Made by a program: the position numbers and the translations under genes. The notes under the pieces were generated by a model. That model worked only from the letters and a program-made list of their open reading frames with translations, searched no databases and was not told the origin of the DNA. Source: Leclercia adecarboxylata (GTDB lineage Bacteria > Pseudomonadota > Gammaproteobacteria > Enterobacterales > Enterobacteriaceae). From it: a stretch of DNA of 64,000 nt. Of the stretch, positions 10,356 through 19,744 are shown piece after piece (positions within the stretch are counted from its first letter, which is position 1; each line of letters starts with the position of its first letter). The stretch covers positions 3,534,001 through 3,598,000 of the forward strand of contig NZ_CP040889.1 in assembly GCF_006171285.1 (NCBI RefSeq), read 5' to 3'.

Positions 10356-12896
10356 TCAGACGCATTGCGCGGTGGCGTTGATCACCGGATCGCTTGAGTG
10401 GGACGGCAACTGATAGTGGGCGGAGCAGTGGGCGCTGGCGCCTCTGCCCCAGCTGACGTTGACCGTGCCGCGCTCACGCATCCCGGTCAGGTAGACCTGT
10501 CCGCCGTCGCCGACAATAAACTCGCCATTCTCATGGGCCGGGGCGGCGGTGGCGCCAAACGGCACCGGATGCCCGTCGGACCGGGTGAGGGTCAGCAGCA
10601 CCCGGCTGCCAACGCGAGTATCAAAGCTGGCGCGCACCACCGCCCCCCGGGTCGGGGTAACCACTTTCGTTGCCTGACCGACGTCCGCCCCTGAAGGCAG
10701 GCTTTCGGTATCCAGGGTGACGGTGTTGTGATGGTAGGGCGTAACGTAGGGCACGATGGCGTAGCCGCGATAGTCGGTTTTGACCCCGGTCTGGTTGTCG
10801 ACCCCGGTTCCGCTGGCACCCGGCGCCTCGACCAGCGCCACGGTATCGCCCATCGGCTGGCCGAAGGTGACGCCGTGAGCATGGGCAATCACGCTGCCCT
10901 GCACGGCGACATTAAGCTGGTGCTGCTGGTTATCCTGGGAATACCCGGCCGTCATCTCGCCGTAGGTCGCTTTGTAATCGGTATTCAGGTTGCTGCTGTA
11001 ACCCGAGTTGTGGCTGTGGCCCTGCTGCACGCCCCAGCTGAGATTGTTGCCGGCAAGGGCGGTGCCGCTCAGGCCGACGCTCTGGGTAGTGTCATGTTTG
11101 CTGTTGTTGAGGGTGTAGTTAACCCAGGTATTTTTCAGCCAGTGATCCAGCGGCACCGAGACGTTCAGGCCGATGGTCTGTTCGTTTTTCTGCTCATCAT
11201 CGTCCTCGTTATCCTGGGTATTTTTGCTCAGGCCGTAGTTGAGGCCGTAGCTGATGCCGTTCCAGCTGCCGTTATAGCCCACGCTAAGCGAGGTCATGCT
11301 CTGGTCGCTGTGCCAGTAGTTTTCTTTCACCAGACTCAGGGTCAGCGAGCCCAGCGAACCGCCCAGCGACTGATCGACAGTAGCCTCCTGACGGTCGCGG
11401 CGCCCGTCGGGCGGCGTCCAGTCGTCATCTTTGGTGTAAGAGTTCATCACATCCGACATCGTGGCGTATCCGTCGCTGTTGTAGCGATAACCGGCCAGCG
11501 AAAAGTGGGTGCCGGTGGTGGCGAAGTCTTTGCTGTAACGCACCCGCCAGGCGCGGCCCTGGGTGGACTTTTCCCCCTGCATGCGCAATTTCGCTGCGGT
11601 CACATCCACCGAAAACGCCCCGAGGTCGCCGATGTTTTTCCCGGTGCCGAGCGCCAGGGCATCGTAATACTGACTGGTCTGCATGCCGCCATAGAGGGTG
11701 ATATCGTACGGCAGGCCGTAGATCCCGGTGCCCTGCAGGAACGGCGTTTTCTCCACGCTGTCGTCATAGCTGCGATAGCGTCCGCCGGTCAGGCTGTATT
11801 TGAATCGTCCTTCACGCTGCAACACCGGCACCGAGGCGTAAGGCACCACAAAGTGCTGCTCGCTGCCGTCGGTCTCTTTCACGGTGACGTTCAGATCCCC
11901 GCTGCCCCCGGTGGGGTAGAGATCGTTAATCTCGAACGCCCCCGGGGCGACATAGTTCTGATAGATCACATACCCGTTCTGGCGAACCACCACCTGGGCA
12001 TTGCTGTGCGCCACGCCACGAATGCGCGGCGCGAAGCCTTTCATGCTGTCCGGCAGCATATCGTCATCCGAGGCGATCTGCGCCCAGGTGAACGACAGGC
12101 TGTCAAACACGTCCGACGGGGTCGAGCTTTGCCCGAAGGTGACGACGCTGCCCAGCGACAGGATGTTGCGCTGGGCATAGCTGTACACCGAGGACAGATC
12201 GCGCTGCGTCGAGTCATCGTCCCGGGTCTGGCTCCAGGTGGTGTAGTTGCGAAAACGCCAGGCACCCAGATTCACCCCCGGACGCAGGTTCAGGTATTCG
12301 TTGCGCTGATGACTTCCGTCATCACCCCGGCTATGGGTATCCCCGGCGGAGTAGCTGTAGTTCAGCAGAAACGCGTTGATGCCGTTGTCCATCTCTTCCG
12401 GGGGCACATACCCGTGCGGAACCGGGATGATGGCCGCCTGCGGGATGCTCAGCAGCAGCTGCTGCTGGCCGGGTCGGAAGGTGGCGCTGGCGTCTGGTAA
12501 CCCAGAGAGATCGACACAGTCATCACCCTTTGTGACGCTGAATTTATCGCTCTGGATACCCAGGCTTTTGAGGGTCTCCACGGACAGGCAGGGCTGGAGG
12601 ATGCTCTCTCCTTTTACCGACTTTTGCAGCTCAAAGGTGATTTTCTTGTTGGCGATTTTGTTGTTATTCACATACACATCCACCTGGTACTCCCCCGGCG
12701 CGATACCCGGGCCCGACTCGTACAGCGAGAGGTCGGGTTTGCCCTGGTCGGGGGCGTCGATATCAAGCATTGCCGGGTTGAAGTAGTCCTCCGCCAGCAC
12801 CTGCTGCACGCCAAGGCCCAGCGCCGCACAGCCCAGCGCAATGCGCAGGGTGCGGGCATGGTTACGTGGCGCTTTGGTTGTATAGTCCCAGGGCAT
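10356..12896 (-). CDS. fimbrial outer-membrane usher (FimD/PapC family)
   Basis: Outer-membrane pore of 846 aa that assembles and secretes the pilus, within the usual 800-880 aa. It has a signal sequence (about residues 14-35, ending VLAEDYF), the N-terminal chaperone-binding domain (FNPAMLDIDAPDQGKPDLS), the usher signature region around FAPRIRGVAHSNAQVVVRQNG with the plug nearby, a long beta-barrel, and C-terminal domains ending with a Cys pair (SAHCSAHYQLP and ATAQCV). It lies between the chaperone and adhesin genes. The gene is intact. Confidence 0.95.
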   Translation of the reverse strand: MPWDYTTKAPRNHARTLRIALGCAALGLGVQQVLAEDYFNPAMLDIDAPDQGKPDLSLYESGPGIAPGEYQVDVYVNNNKIANKKITFELQKSVKGESILQPCLSVETLKSLGIQSDKFSVTKGDDCVDLSGLPDASATFRPGQQQLLLSIPQAAIIPVPHGYVPPEEMDNGINAFLLNYSYSAGDTHSRGDDGSHQRNEYLNLRPGVNLGAWRFRNYTTWSQTRDDDSTQRDLSSVYSYAQRNILSLGSVVTFGQSSTPSDVFDSLSFTWAQIASDDDMLPDSMKGFAPRIRGVAHSNAQVVVRQNGYVIYQNYVAPGAFEINDLYPTGGSGDLNVTVKETDGSEQHFVVPYASVPVLQREGRFKYSLTGGRYRSYDDSVEKTPFLQGTGIYGLPYDITLYGGMQTSQYYDALALGTGKNIGDLGAFSVDVTAAKLRMQGEKSTQGRAWRVRYSKDFATTGTHFSLAGYRYNSDGYATMSDVMNSYTKDDDWTPPDGRRDRQEATVDQSLGGSLGSLTLSLVKENYWHSDQSMTSLSVGYNGSWNGISYGLNYGLSKNTQDNEDDDEQKNEQTIGLNVSVPLDHWLKNTWVNYTLNNSKHDTTQSVGLSGTALAGNNLSWGVQQGHSHNSGYSSNLNTDYKATYGEMTAGYSQDNQQHQLNVAVQGSVIAHAHGVTFGQPMGDTVALVEAPGASGTGVDNQTGVKTDYRGYAIVPYVTPYHHNTVTLDTESLPSGADVGQATKVVTPTRGAVVRASFDTRVGSRVLLTLTRSDGHPVPFGATAAPAHENGEFIVGDGGQVYLTGMRERGTVNVSWGRGASAHCSAHYQLPSHSSDPVINATAQCV

Positions 12897-12910
12897 GGCG
12901 GTTCCGGCAG

Positions 12911-13585
12911 TTACTGGAGGCTGGCAGACCAGGCGTGGCTCACCGCGCCATAGTCGTTGATGATTTTCCAGCTGACGCGGGTAGCGCTGATCCCACCCGG
13001 CACGGCGAAATGCGCGTCGCTGTCGGGGGCGACCCAGCTGATATTGTCGACTTTTTTGCCGCCCAGCGTGATCTCCTGGAAATTCATGTAAAACGGCGTC
13101 GGGTTGCTGACGATGAGATTGTTGCCCTGTTTATGCCAACGCAGTTTATCCGCCACCTCGTCCGGTTTACCGGCGATCCCCTCCGGGCGGTAGATCAGCT
13201 TAATGCGCGTTTTGATGGCAATTTGCAGGGTGTTGGTGTTCTCGTGATGCGCGGTGGACGGAATCGATTTGATGTTAAGCCAGTAGAGCGATTCGCGATC
13301 GGTGGGCAGATTGCCGCCGGTATGCACCACGCGCAGGACATTGTCCTGGTGGCCATCCAGACGGAACAGCGGCGGTGTGATCAGGAACGGCGCTTTTTCC
13401 CGGGCGTGATCCTGGCTCTCTACCCAGGATTGCACCAGGTAGTCGAGGTTATCGGGGTTAGAAATTCCCAGCGACGCTTCTTTTTTATCTCCCTGATAAA
13501 TTAAGCGGGTCCCTTCAATAATGACCCCGGCGTGCGCGGCGGTTGTCATTAATAACAGGGAGGCGATCAAAACAGATTTACGCAT
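12911..13585 (-). CDS. periplasmic fimbrial chaperone (FimC/PapD family)
   Basis: Immunoglobulin-like chaperone of 224 aa that delivers pilins to the usher. I start it at the ATG at 13585 (MRKSVLIASLLLMTTAAHAG), which gives a clean signal peptide; a TTG six codons upstream is less likely. Family landmarks visible are GVIIEGTRLIYQGDKKEASL, the SLYWLNIKSIP motif with the conserved donor strand nearby, RIKLIYRP, and the C-terminal domain with NPTPFYMNF. Only 14 bases separate it from the usher, consistent with coupling. Confidence 0.95.
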   Translation of the reverse strand: MRKSVLIASLLLMTTAAHAGVIIEGTRLIYQGDKKEASLGISNPDNLDYLVQSWVESQDHAREKAPFLITPPLFRLDGHQDNVLRVVHTGGNLPTDRESLYWLNIKSIPSTAHHENTNTLQIAIKTRIKLIYRPEGIAGKPDEVADKLRWHKQGNNLIVSNPTPFYMNFQEITLGGKKVDNISWVAPDSDAHFAVPGGISATRVSWKIINDYGAVSHAWSASLQ

Positions 13586-13601
13586 GACGGGACTCTGAAT
13601 C

Positions 13602-13638
13602 AAAAAGAACGGCGCCCGGTCGCATAACCAGGCGCCGC
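13602..13638 (-). terminator. attenuator-like hairpin between major pilin and chaperone genes
   Basis: Reading the minus strand, CGGCGCCTGGT (rc of 13628-13638) pairs with ACCGGGCGCCG (rc of 13610-13620), followed by TTCTTTTT. Such intra-operon hairpins are known to let the major pilin be made in excess over assembly proteins. Confidence 0.8.
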
Positions 13639-13642
13639 CTTA

Positions 13643-14179
13643 TTAGTTGTACATAACGGTAAAGGTGGAGACGGCATTAGCCGGGCCGGCGGTGATGGTG
13701 CTGCCGGTCTGGATATAGCGTGCGCCAAAGACCAGATCGTTGGTGGTAGTGCCCGACTGCAGCGTATAGCTGGTGGACGGGCTGTATAAGCTCAGTGGAT
13801 TCTCGGTTTTGTCCAGCAGCTGGATACCGACACCGGTCGCCGCGCCGGTACCCGGCGTGACGGCCAGTACGTTGGCATTGGTGCTGTCAGCAGAGCCGCC
13901 GAAGGTGATGGCGGCGCTGGTGATGGTTTCCGGGCAGTCTTTCAGCTGAATGTCGAAACGGGTGGCCGACGTGGTGGAGCCCGAGCCGGTAAAGGCCGTT
14001 TGCGACACTTTGCCCAGGGAAACATCCAGCGGGCTGCTGACGCCGTTGACCACCTGACAGGCGGAATCGATGATTTCGCCGGTGAAGTTAATTTGCCCCT
14101 CGCCGCTGTTTGCAGCCCAGGCAGAGACAGAACAACATAACGCAGTGGCAATAAAAGTGCCGGTAACGATTTTACGCAT
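13643..14179 (-). CDS. major fimbrial subunit (FimA-like pilin)
   Basis: First gene of the fimbrial operon, 178 aa, probable shaft pilin. It has a signal peptide (MRKIVTGTFIATALCCSVSAWA, cleaved near residue 22), the pilin start GEGQINFTGEIIDSACQV with the first Cys of the pair, the second Cys in LKDCPETI, an ATGVGIQLLD motif and a C-terminal assembly strand ending FTVMYN. An AGGAATTATT ribosome site precedes the ATG. Being first and followed by an attenuator-like hairpin fits high expression of the shaft subunit. Confidence 0.94.
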   Translation of the reverse strand: MRKIVTGTFIATALCCSVSAWAANSGEGQINFTGEIIDSACQVVNGVSSPLDVSLGKVSQTAFTGSGSTTSATRFDIQLKDCPETITSAAITFGGSADSTNANVLAVTPGTGAATGVGIQLLDKTENPLSLYSPSTSYTLQSGTTTNDLVFGARYIQTGSTITAGPANAVSTFTVMYN

Positions 14180-14467
14180 AATAATTCCTGAATAAATGCC
14201 GGTGTTAATAACATCCGTTGTGATTAATTGATAAATAAAGGGGCGAAACTTTATTGGCGCTAATTTACGTAAGTTTTGGTTGGCTATTAACTACTGCCCT
14301 GGCCACTAATGATTTGAATTGGGGTTGTATTATTATTTTTTCTTTAATTACAGAATGATGGCTTGAGATGGAGGGGAAAGGCGGCGCAAAATCGATAAGA
14401 GAAATGTCTGTCCGCCGTCACCTTATCGACGCTATAGTGTTAATAAGATGTCGCAAGGAGAGTTGTC
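14180..14467. other. divergent control region between fimbrial operon and ybiB
   Basis: An AT-rich 288-base gap carrying the promoters of both directions. I see no pair of inverted repeats that would mark an invertible fim switch, and no recombinase gene in the window. The ybiB ribosome site AAGGAG lies at 14456-14461. Confidence 0.6.
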
Positions 14468-15430
14468 GTGGATTATCGCAAAATTATCAAAGAGGTTGGG
14501 CGAGGCAAAAATCACGCCCGCGACCTGGATCAGGATACCGCCCGGGGTCTTTACACCCGGATGCTGAACGGCGACGTGCCGGACCTGGAGATGGGCGGCA
14601 TTTTGATTGCGCTGCGCATTAAGGGCGAAGGCGAAGCCGAGATGCGCGGCTTTTATGAAGCCATGCAGGCGCAAACCCTGCGCCTGACGCCCCCGGTTGC
14701 TAAGCCGATGCCGGTGGTGATCCCCAGCTACAACGGCGCGCGCAAGCAGGCCAACCTGACGCCGCTGCTGGCGATCCTGCTGCACAAGCTCGGGTTCCCG
14801 GTGGTGGTGCACGGCGTGAGCGAAGATCCGACCCGCGTGCTAAGCGAAACCATTTTCACCCTGCTGGGCATTGAGCCGACCCGTCACGGCGGCCAGGCGC
14901 AGGCGAAGCTGGACGGGCATCACCCGGTCTATATTCCGGTGAGCACCCTCTGTCCGCCGCTGGAAAAACAGCTGGCGATGCGCTGGCGAATGGGGGTGCG
15001 TAACAGTGCCCACACCCTGGCGAAGCTGGCGACGCCCTTTGCCGAAGATGCCGCGCTGCGCCTTTCCAGCGTCTCGCACCCGGAATATGTCACCCGCGTG
15101 GCGACCTTCTTTGCCGATATCGGTGGCAGAGGGCTGCTGATGCACGGCACGGAAGGCGAAGTGTATGCCAACCCGCAGCGCTGCCCGCAGCAAACGCTGA
15201 TTGATGCGGCGGGTACCCGGGTGGTGCTGGAGCGTGGGGATGAGAACAGCAATGTCTCTCTGCCGCAGGCGAAAGATGCCGAAACCACGGCGCGCTGGAT
15301 AGAAAGCTGCCTTGCCGGGCGCGAAGCGGTACCGCACTCCCTGAAGCTGCAGATGGCCTGCTGCCTGCTGGCCAGCGGCCAGGTGGAGACGGTCGATGCC
15401 GGGCTGGCGCGGGTTAACCAGAGTTTTTAA
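14468..15430 (+). CDS. ybiB: YbiB, TrpD-like nucleic-acid-binding protein
   Basis: A 320-aa protein of the glycosyltransferase family 3 fold (TrpD2), known from E. coli as a homodimer that binds DNA and RNA rather than anthranilate. The start is GTG at 14468, after AAGGAG; the N-terminus MDYRKIIKEVGRGKNHARDL matches E. coli YbiB. In E. coli ybiB lies next to dinG and is part of the SOS region; here the fimbrial operon separates them, so any read-through from dinG is lost. The phosphoribosyltransferase motif regions are recognisable (MGGILIALRIKGE). Confidence 0.95.
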   Translation: MDYRKIIKEVGRGKNHARDLDQDTARGLYTRMLNGDVPDLEMGGILIALRIKGEGEAEMRGFYEAMQAQTLRLTPPVAKPMPVVIPSYNGARKQANLTPLLAILLHKLGFPVVVHGVSEDPTRVLSETIFTLLGIEPTRHGGQAQAKLDGHHPVYIPVSTLCPPLEKQLAMRWRMGVRNSAHTLAKLATPFAEDAALRLSSVSHPEYVTRVATFFADIGGRGLLMHGTEGEVYANPQRCPQQTLIDAAGTRVVLERGDENSNVSLPQAKDAETTARWIESCLAGREAVPHSLKLQMACCLLASGQVETVDAGLARVNQSF

Positions 15431-15431
15431 A

Positions 15432-15468
15432 TAAAAAAAGCCCGTCCAGCGATGGACGGGCCAAAAAA
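15432..15468. terminator. bidirectional terminator between ybiB and ybiJ
   Basis: Stem GCCCGTCC (15440-15447) with GGACGGGC (15454-15461), flanked by A-runs on the left and on the right. It lies between converging genes, though the T-rich tract is only good for minus-strand transcripts. Confidence 0.8.
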
Positions 15469-15540
15469 ACAACAAAGGGTCAATGAGGGTTGGAGCAGCC
15501 CGCCAGCGGACCGGCGAGCGGGGCAGAGATAAGGGTCAGG

Positions 15541-15801
15541 TTATTTGTAGATAACCGCAGTGCCGCTCAGTTTGTTGTTAGTGTTAGCGGAGGTAATGGT
15601 GTAACCAGTCGCGCCAGCTGCTTCTGCTTTCGCCGCCAGGCGTGCTTCCAGACCGTCCAGGGTGGTCGCGCCTTCCGCACTGACCACACCGATTTTGTTC
15701 ATGCCGCTTGCCTGGGCCGCAGTCACAGATTCCGCAGCGAAAGCACCGAAAGACAGCGTGGTCAGGGCAAGAGCAGCAACAGCATATTTGATGGTTTTCA
15801 T
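15541..15801 (-). CDS. ybiJ: DUF1471 (YhcN/BhsA family) periplasmic protein YbiJ
   Basis: Small secreted stress-response protein of 86 aa. I use the ATG at 15801 (MKTIKYAVAALALTTLSFGA), which gives a signal peptide cleaved after AFA; the longer in-frame extension is not credible. The mature part shows the family pattern: IGVVSAEGATTLDGLEARLAAKAE, GATGYTI and a C-terminal GTAVIYK. The function is not known beyond the family's links to biofilm and stress. A second paralogue, mcbA, lies 4 kb away. Confidence 0.93.
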   Translation of the reverse strand: MKTIKYAVAALALTTLSFGAFAAESVTAAQASGMNKIGVVSAEGATTLDGLEARLAAKAEAAGATGYTITSANTNNKLSGTAVIYK

Positions 15802-16086
15802 GGTTAATATCTCGCAGGTTATTCTGTTAAGGGGACGTTGTTCCGTCGATGTGATAAGTATCACGCTTTTTTGCGAGAGATAAAATCGAAGAGAATTGAC
15901 GTCATCCTTCGAAAAATTTGAATGACAAATAAGTTATTGAATATTAATAAATTCAATGAATGGATTTACGTTTCTTGCCGTTGCGCTTTACAGAAGAGGC
16001 GATGAGGGCACGTTTCGACAAACCAGGGGCTAAAATTCGTGCGCAAGCAAGTAATCGCTTGCGTGGCCCCGCAGCCGTCATGCCAG

Positions 16087-16353
16087 TCATCGCAGCTGGC
16101 TGTCTTTGGATCCTCTGCGATTATATCCTGCGTGGGATGCATTATGTGAATCTTTCTCCTGCTGACAGGCGATGCACAGCCGCACGCCGGGCACGGCTTT
16201 ACGCCGCGCTTCGGGGATCGGCTCCTCACACTCTTCGCAGAATTTCAGGCTCTCGCCTCGCGGAATTTCGCCCCGCGCCCGGGCCACTGCGTCTTCAATG
16301 GTACTGTTGATCTGTTCGTTAACGGCGTCATCATTCGCCCAACCGGAAGCCAT
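16087..16353 (-). CDS. ybiI: DksA/TraR-type zinc-finger protein YbiI
   Basis: An 88-aa cytoplasmic protein, the same length as E. coli YbiI. It has a four-cysteine zinc finger: CEEC (about 39-42) and CIAC (about 60-63) within FCEECEEPIPEARRKAVPG, the DksA/TraR signature. It lacks the long coiled coil of DksA. The product is predicted to act at or near RNA polymerase, but no specific role is established. It stands alone between ybiJ and ybiX. Confidence 0.92.
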   Translation of the reverse strand: MASGWANDDAVNEQINSTIEDAVARARGEIPRGESLKFCEECEEPIPEARRKAVPGVRLCIACQQEKDSHNASHAGYNRRGSKDSQLR

Positions 16354-16425
16354 AAACCCCTCCTGACAGGTTATTGCGCTGTACAGTAACTATGGGGTCA
16401 AAAAACGTACAATCAAGGCAGGTGA

Positions 16426-17103
16426 CTAGATTTCAGACCATTCGCGCAGCAGGTTGTGATAGAGATTCAGCAGGGAGAGCACTTCGTCACTTTCGCCGTG
16501 GCGGGCGCGCAGGGTCTGGATGTTGCGGTCGAGGTCGAACAGCATGGCGCGCTTTTTATCGTCGCGGATCATCGACTGGATCCACATAAAAGAAGCCACA
16601 CGCACGCCTGCGGTCACCGGGGTCACGCAGTGCAGGCTGCTGGAGGGATAGAGCACCAGATCCCCCGCCGGGAGCTTCACGCTGTGCTGGCCGTAGGTGT
16701 CGTTCACCACCAGTTCGCCGCCTTCGTAGCTGTCGGGGTCGCTTAAAAAGAGGGTGGCGGAGAGATCGGTCCGCATCCAGCCGCTTTGCGGGTGGCTACG
16801 CACGGCACCGTCAACATGAAAGCCGTAGGTCTCCTGCTGCTGGTAGCGGTTAAACAGCGGACTGGAGATCTGGCGCGGCAGGGCGGCGGCAAAAAAGAGC
16901 GGATGCTGATTCACCGCCTGCAACACGCTGGCCTGCAAGGTGGCGTACAGCGGGCTTTGGGTGTCAACCTGCTGGTTGTTTTTTACCTGTGCGCCCTGGT
17001 TGCCCACCGTGGCGCGCCCGTCGATCCACGGGGCTTGCTCCAGCTGGGCGCGGAACTGCGCCACCTCATCGGCGTTCAGCACGCCCGGAATGTGATACAT
17101 CAT
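16426..17103 (-). CDS. ybiX: PKHD-type Fe(II)/2-oxoglutarate hydroxylase YbiX
   Basis: A 225-aa oxygenase of the PKHX family, the same length as E. coli YbiX. The iron-binding HxD is in [11 protein letters not shown] and the distal His in SSLHCVTPV, followed by the 2-oxoglutarate-binding Arg in [10 protein letters not shown]. It lies 85 bases downstream of fiu on the same strand, and in E. coli the two are linked to iron uptake. A stem-loop (17119-17138) lies just upstream of its GGAG ribosome site, so fiu-ybiX expression may be modulated there. Confidence 0.94.
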   Translation of the reverse strand: MMYHIPGVLNADEVAQFRAQLEQAPWIDGRATVGNQGAQVKNNQQVDTQSPLYATLQASVLQAVNQHPLFFAAALPRQISSPLFNRYQQQETYGFHVDGAVRSHPQSGWMRTDLSATLFLSDPDSYEGGELVVNDTYGQHSVKLPAGDLVLYPSSSLHCVTPVTAGVRVASFMWIQSMIRDDKKRAMLFDLDRNIQTLRARHGESDEVLSLLNLYHNLLREWSEI

Positions 17104-17117
17104 AAAGATTCTCCGTA

Positions 17118-17182
17118 GCGTGGGGCTAACGCCCCACGCGCTAACAGAAGTGCACTGAAACGTGGGGGCCGACCCCCCCCAC
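17118..17182 (-). other. two intercistronic hairpins between fiu and ybiX
   Basis: On the minus strand GCGTGGGGC pairs with GCCCCACGC (17119-17140), immediately before the GGAG of ybiX. A second G/C-only stem is at 17162-17182 and includes a run of eight C on the plus strand. Neither has a T-tract, so these look like processing or stability hairpins rather than terminators. Confidence 0.6.
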
Positions 17183-17188
17183 GAATGA

Positions 17189-19471
17189 TCAGAAGTGCAT
17201 GTTCGCCGTTAACATAAAGGTGCGTGGTTCGCCCGGATGGTAGCGGTAGCCGCTCTTGTTGATGGAGGCAACATAGTCCTCATCAAACAGGTTGTAGACG
17301 TTGAGCTGCATATCGAGGTTGCGGTTGACGCGATAGCCCAGTTTGGCATCGGCCACCCAGTAACCTTCGGTAAACGACGGGGTACCCACCGCGCCGTCAG
17401 AGCCGCGGTGCATGCTGCCAATATAGCGGGCGCCTGCGCCAACGGAGATGTCATCCGTTGCCTGGTACTGGCTCCACAGCGTGAAGGCGTGTTCCGGGGT
17501 ATACGGCAGGGAAGAGGTGCCATCCTGCGCCACGTTGTTGCCGGTGCGCACGCTGGCGCGCTGCTGGGTATAACCGCCGATCACCTGCCAGGCCGGGGTG
17601 ATGTTACCCGCTGCCGACAGTTCATAACCCTCGACGCGCTTTTTACCGTACTGCGAGTAAGTGCCGTCATCGTTCTGCTCAACTTCGTTTTCGATGTCGG
17701 TGCGGAACACCGCCGCGGTCAGCAGGAGACGTTTATCCAGCACTTCCCACTTGGTGCCCAGCTCGCTGGTTTTGGCCTTCTGCGGCTTAAAGTCGGTGCG
17801 GTTGGCGCTGCTGCCGGTGCCACCCTGCGCCAGGGCGAAGTTATTACCACCCGGCGGCTGCTGAGAGATGGCGTAGTTCACGTAGATGTTGCCGTGCTCG
17901 GTCAGATGATAAAGCGCCCCGGCTTTCCAGTTCACCAGATTGCCCGAGGTGGCCGTATCCACGGTAGTCACCGGGGAACCTTTCGGGGTCCCGGCCGGGC
18001 AGGCGACCGCCCCGCGACCGGTGCCGCCGCAGACGCTGGCGCTGTCATATTCGGTGTGGTACGTATCGAGACGAATGCCGCCGTTGAGCTCAACATCACG
18101 GGTGATCTGCAGCGTATCAAAGGCGTAAATCCCGAAGGTATCGGTCTGGCCATTGGCATTGGCGCCGTTGTTGTTCAGGCCGCCAATATCGACGTTGCTG
18201 TTCGGGTGATAGATATTGACCGGCGGCGGGGTGATGGCATCCACGCCGTAGTTGGTCTGGTTTTCACGGGTGAACTCCACCCCGGTGCTGATATCGTGGC
18301 CGACGCTGCCGGTATAGAATTTGGTCGTCAGGTTGGTCTGGTTGGTCAGGATCTTGTTGCTGACATCTTTGGTGTTGGCGAGACGCGACCAGGTCCAGGT
18401 GTCCACGTTGTTGCGGTCAGGCTGGGTGATGTTGGTCGCACCACCCATCACGGCGGTCATCAGATAATCCTGCTTCACCCGGGACCAGCGCGTGGTGTTA
18501 CGCAGGGTGGTGTTGTCGTTGAAGTCGTGCTCAAAGCGCATCGTGGCGGTGTCGGACGTGGAATCGTCGTAATCGGAATCGGTGCCGTAAAAGTTGCTGG
18601 TGTCCACCTTGCCTGAGTGATTCAGCGCCGCAGTGCCCGCAGAGGGTGCAGAGTAGCCCGGCAGCCCGATGGTCGGAATGCCGCCGTCCGGGGTGTTGTG
18701 CTGGGTCACATGCAGGTAGTTCAGATAGAGACGGTTTTCCGTTCCCAGGCCAAAGGCGAGGGAAGGGGCCACGCCGTAGCGTTCGTTTTTGACGTTATCG
18801 CGCCCTTCATCGTGGGTCTTTTCACCCATCAGGTTCAGACGAAACGCCGAGGTATCACCCATCACCTGGTTGATATCGACCGTACCGCGGCGCATCCAGG
18901 CGCTGCCGATGCTGGCGGAGGCGTCAATGCCTGAATCCAGACGCGGCTGTTTGCTGATCATATTGATCGAGCCGCTCGGGGCGCTACGTCCGTAATCGCT
19001 GCCGGATGGCCCTTTAATCACTTCCACCTGTTCGGTGTTGAAGGTGTCGCGCGTCGTGGTGCTGATATCGCGAATACCATCAACGTAGATGCTGTTCGAG
19101 GTGTCCACGCCACGCATGTAAACCGCATCGCCGGTGGTGGAGTTGCCGTTTTCACCGGCGAAGAACGCGCCCACGCCCGGGACGTTTTTCAGGGCATCGG
19201 TCAGGTTAGTGGTGCCCTGATCTTTGAGCACCTGCTCGGAGATTACGGTCATGGTGCGGGTGGTATCGGCCACCGGACGGCTGAATTTGGCGTCGGCGGA
19301 CTTCTGCGGGGCATACAGCGAAGGCTGTGCCGCTTCGACTATCAGGGTGTCGTCAGCTTTATCGTTATTCTCCGCCGCAACTGCAGAAGCCACGGGAGTA
19401 AGACCGATACACAGACCCGCGAAAAAGGTCAGCGAGTTAAAGCTGTTCGGAACGTTGCGATTTTTATCCAT
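17189..19471 (-). CDS. fiu: TonB-dependent catecholate siderophore receptor Fiu
   Basis: Outer-membrane receptor of 760 aa, the same size as E. coli Fiu, importing monomeric catechol-iron complexes and catechol-linked beta-lactams. It has a signal peptide to about residue 33 (VASAVAAE), a TonB-box-like DDTLIVEA, a plug domain ([20 protein letters not shown] to [14 protein letters not shown]) and a 22-strand barrel ending in the aromatic residue of NMHF. Strong overlapping Fur boxes lie upstream at 19574-19606. ybiX follows on the same strand. Confidence 0.97.
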   Translation of the reverse strand: MDKNRNVPNSFNSLTFFAGLCIGLTPVASAVAAENNDKADDTLIVEAAQPSLYAPQKSADAKFSRPVADTTRTMTVISEQVLKDQGTTNLTDALKNVPGVGAFFAGENGNSTTGDAVYMRGVDTSNSIYVDGIRDISTTTRDTFNTEQVEVIKGPSGSDYGRSAPSGSINMISKQPRLDSGIDASASIGSAWMRRGTVDINQVMGDTSAFRLNLMGEKTHDEGRDNVKNERYGVAPSLAFGLGTENRLYLNYLHVTQHNTPDGGIPTIGLPGYSAPSAGTAALNHSGKVDTSNFYGTDSDYDDSTSDTATMRFEHDFNDNTTLRNTTRWSRVKQDYLMTAVMGGATNITQPDRNNVDTWTWSRLANTKDVSNKILTNQTNLTTKFYTGSVGHDISTGVEFTRENQTNYGVDAITPPPVNIYHPNSNVDIGGLNNNGANANGQTDTFGIYAFDTLQITRDVELNGGIRLDTYHTEYDSASVCGGTGRGAVACPAGTPKGSPVTTVDTATSGNLVNWKAGALYHLTEHGNIYVNYAISQQPPGGNNFALAQGGTGSSANRTDFKPQKAKTSELGTKWEVLDKRLLLTAAVFRTDIENEVEQNDDGTYSQYGKKRVEGYELSAAGNITPAWQVIGGYTQQRASVRTGNNVAQDGTSSLPYTPEHAFTLWSQYQATDDISVGAGARYIGSMHRGSDGAVGTPSFTEGYWVADAKLGYRVNRNLDMQLNVYNLFDEDYVASINKSGYRYHPGEPRTFMLTANMHF

Positions 19472-19573
19472 ATTGTTTAGCGACTTATAATTTTTAGTAT
19501 TGAGTTTTCATTACGCTGTCAGGCAGGTCTGGGCCTGTTCCTGTGCCACGTGAATAACCGTAATGAACCTACA

Positions 19574-19606
19574 AATGATAATAATTGTGATAAACATTAT
19601 CATTTG
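19574..19606 (-). promoter_or_regulatory. overlapping Fur boxes of fiu
   Basis: AATGATAAT (19574-19582) and ATTATCATT (19596-19604) form a perfect 9-bp inverted repeat; the interior GATAAACATT adds a second overlapping 19-bp Fur match. The site lies about 100 bases upstream of the fiu ATG. Confidence 0.9.
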
Positions 19607-19693
19607 GCGTGACTTTTTATCACTGTCGCCAACAAAAGGAAATACGTAAATTTACATTGGCTACTAAAAATCTTCACAAAGTGGAGTTTGGGC

Positions 19694-19723
19694 AAAAAAT
19701 GAACTGCACCCCGGGGGATGCAG
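19694..19723 (-). terminator. terminator of mcbA
   Basis: Minus-strand stem CTGCATCCCC with GGGGTGCAG, followed by TTCATTTTTT (rc of 19694-19703), about 20 bases beyond the mcbA stop. Confidence 0.75.
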
Positions 19724-19744
19724 TATGCAGTGCAGAGAGGGGAA

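Noticed and set aside
10728..12500. 590-codon open frame on the plus strand
   Set aside because: It is antisense to the fimbrial usher, has no family resemblance, and arises from the G+C-rich third-position pattern of the usher gene.
14180..14467. Invertible promoter (fim switch) upstream of the fimbrial operon
   Set aside because: No flanking inverted repeats of useful length were found and no fimB/fimE-type recombinase gene is in the window.
15960..16310. 116-codon open frame across ybiI
   Set aside because: Overlaps ybiI on the other strand, has no ribosome site and no recognisable sequence.
17237..18616. 459-codon open frame opposite fiu
   Set aside because: Antisense shadow; the receptor on the other strand is full-length and recognised.
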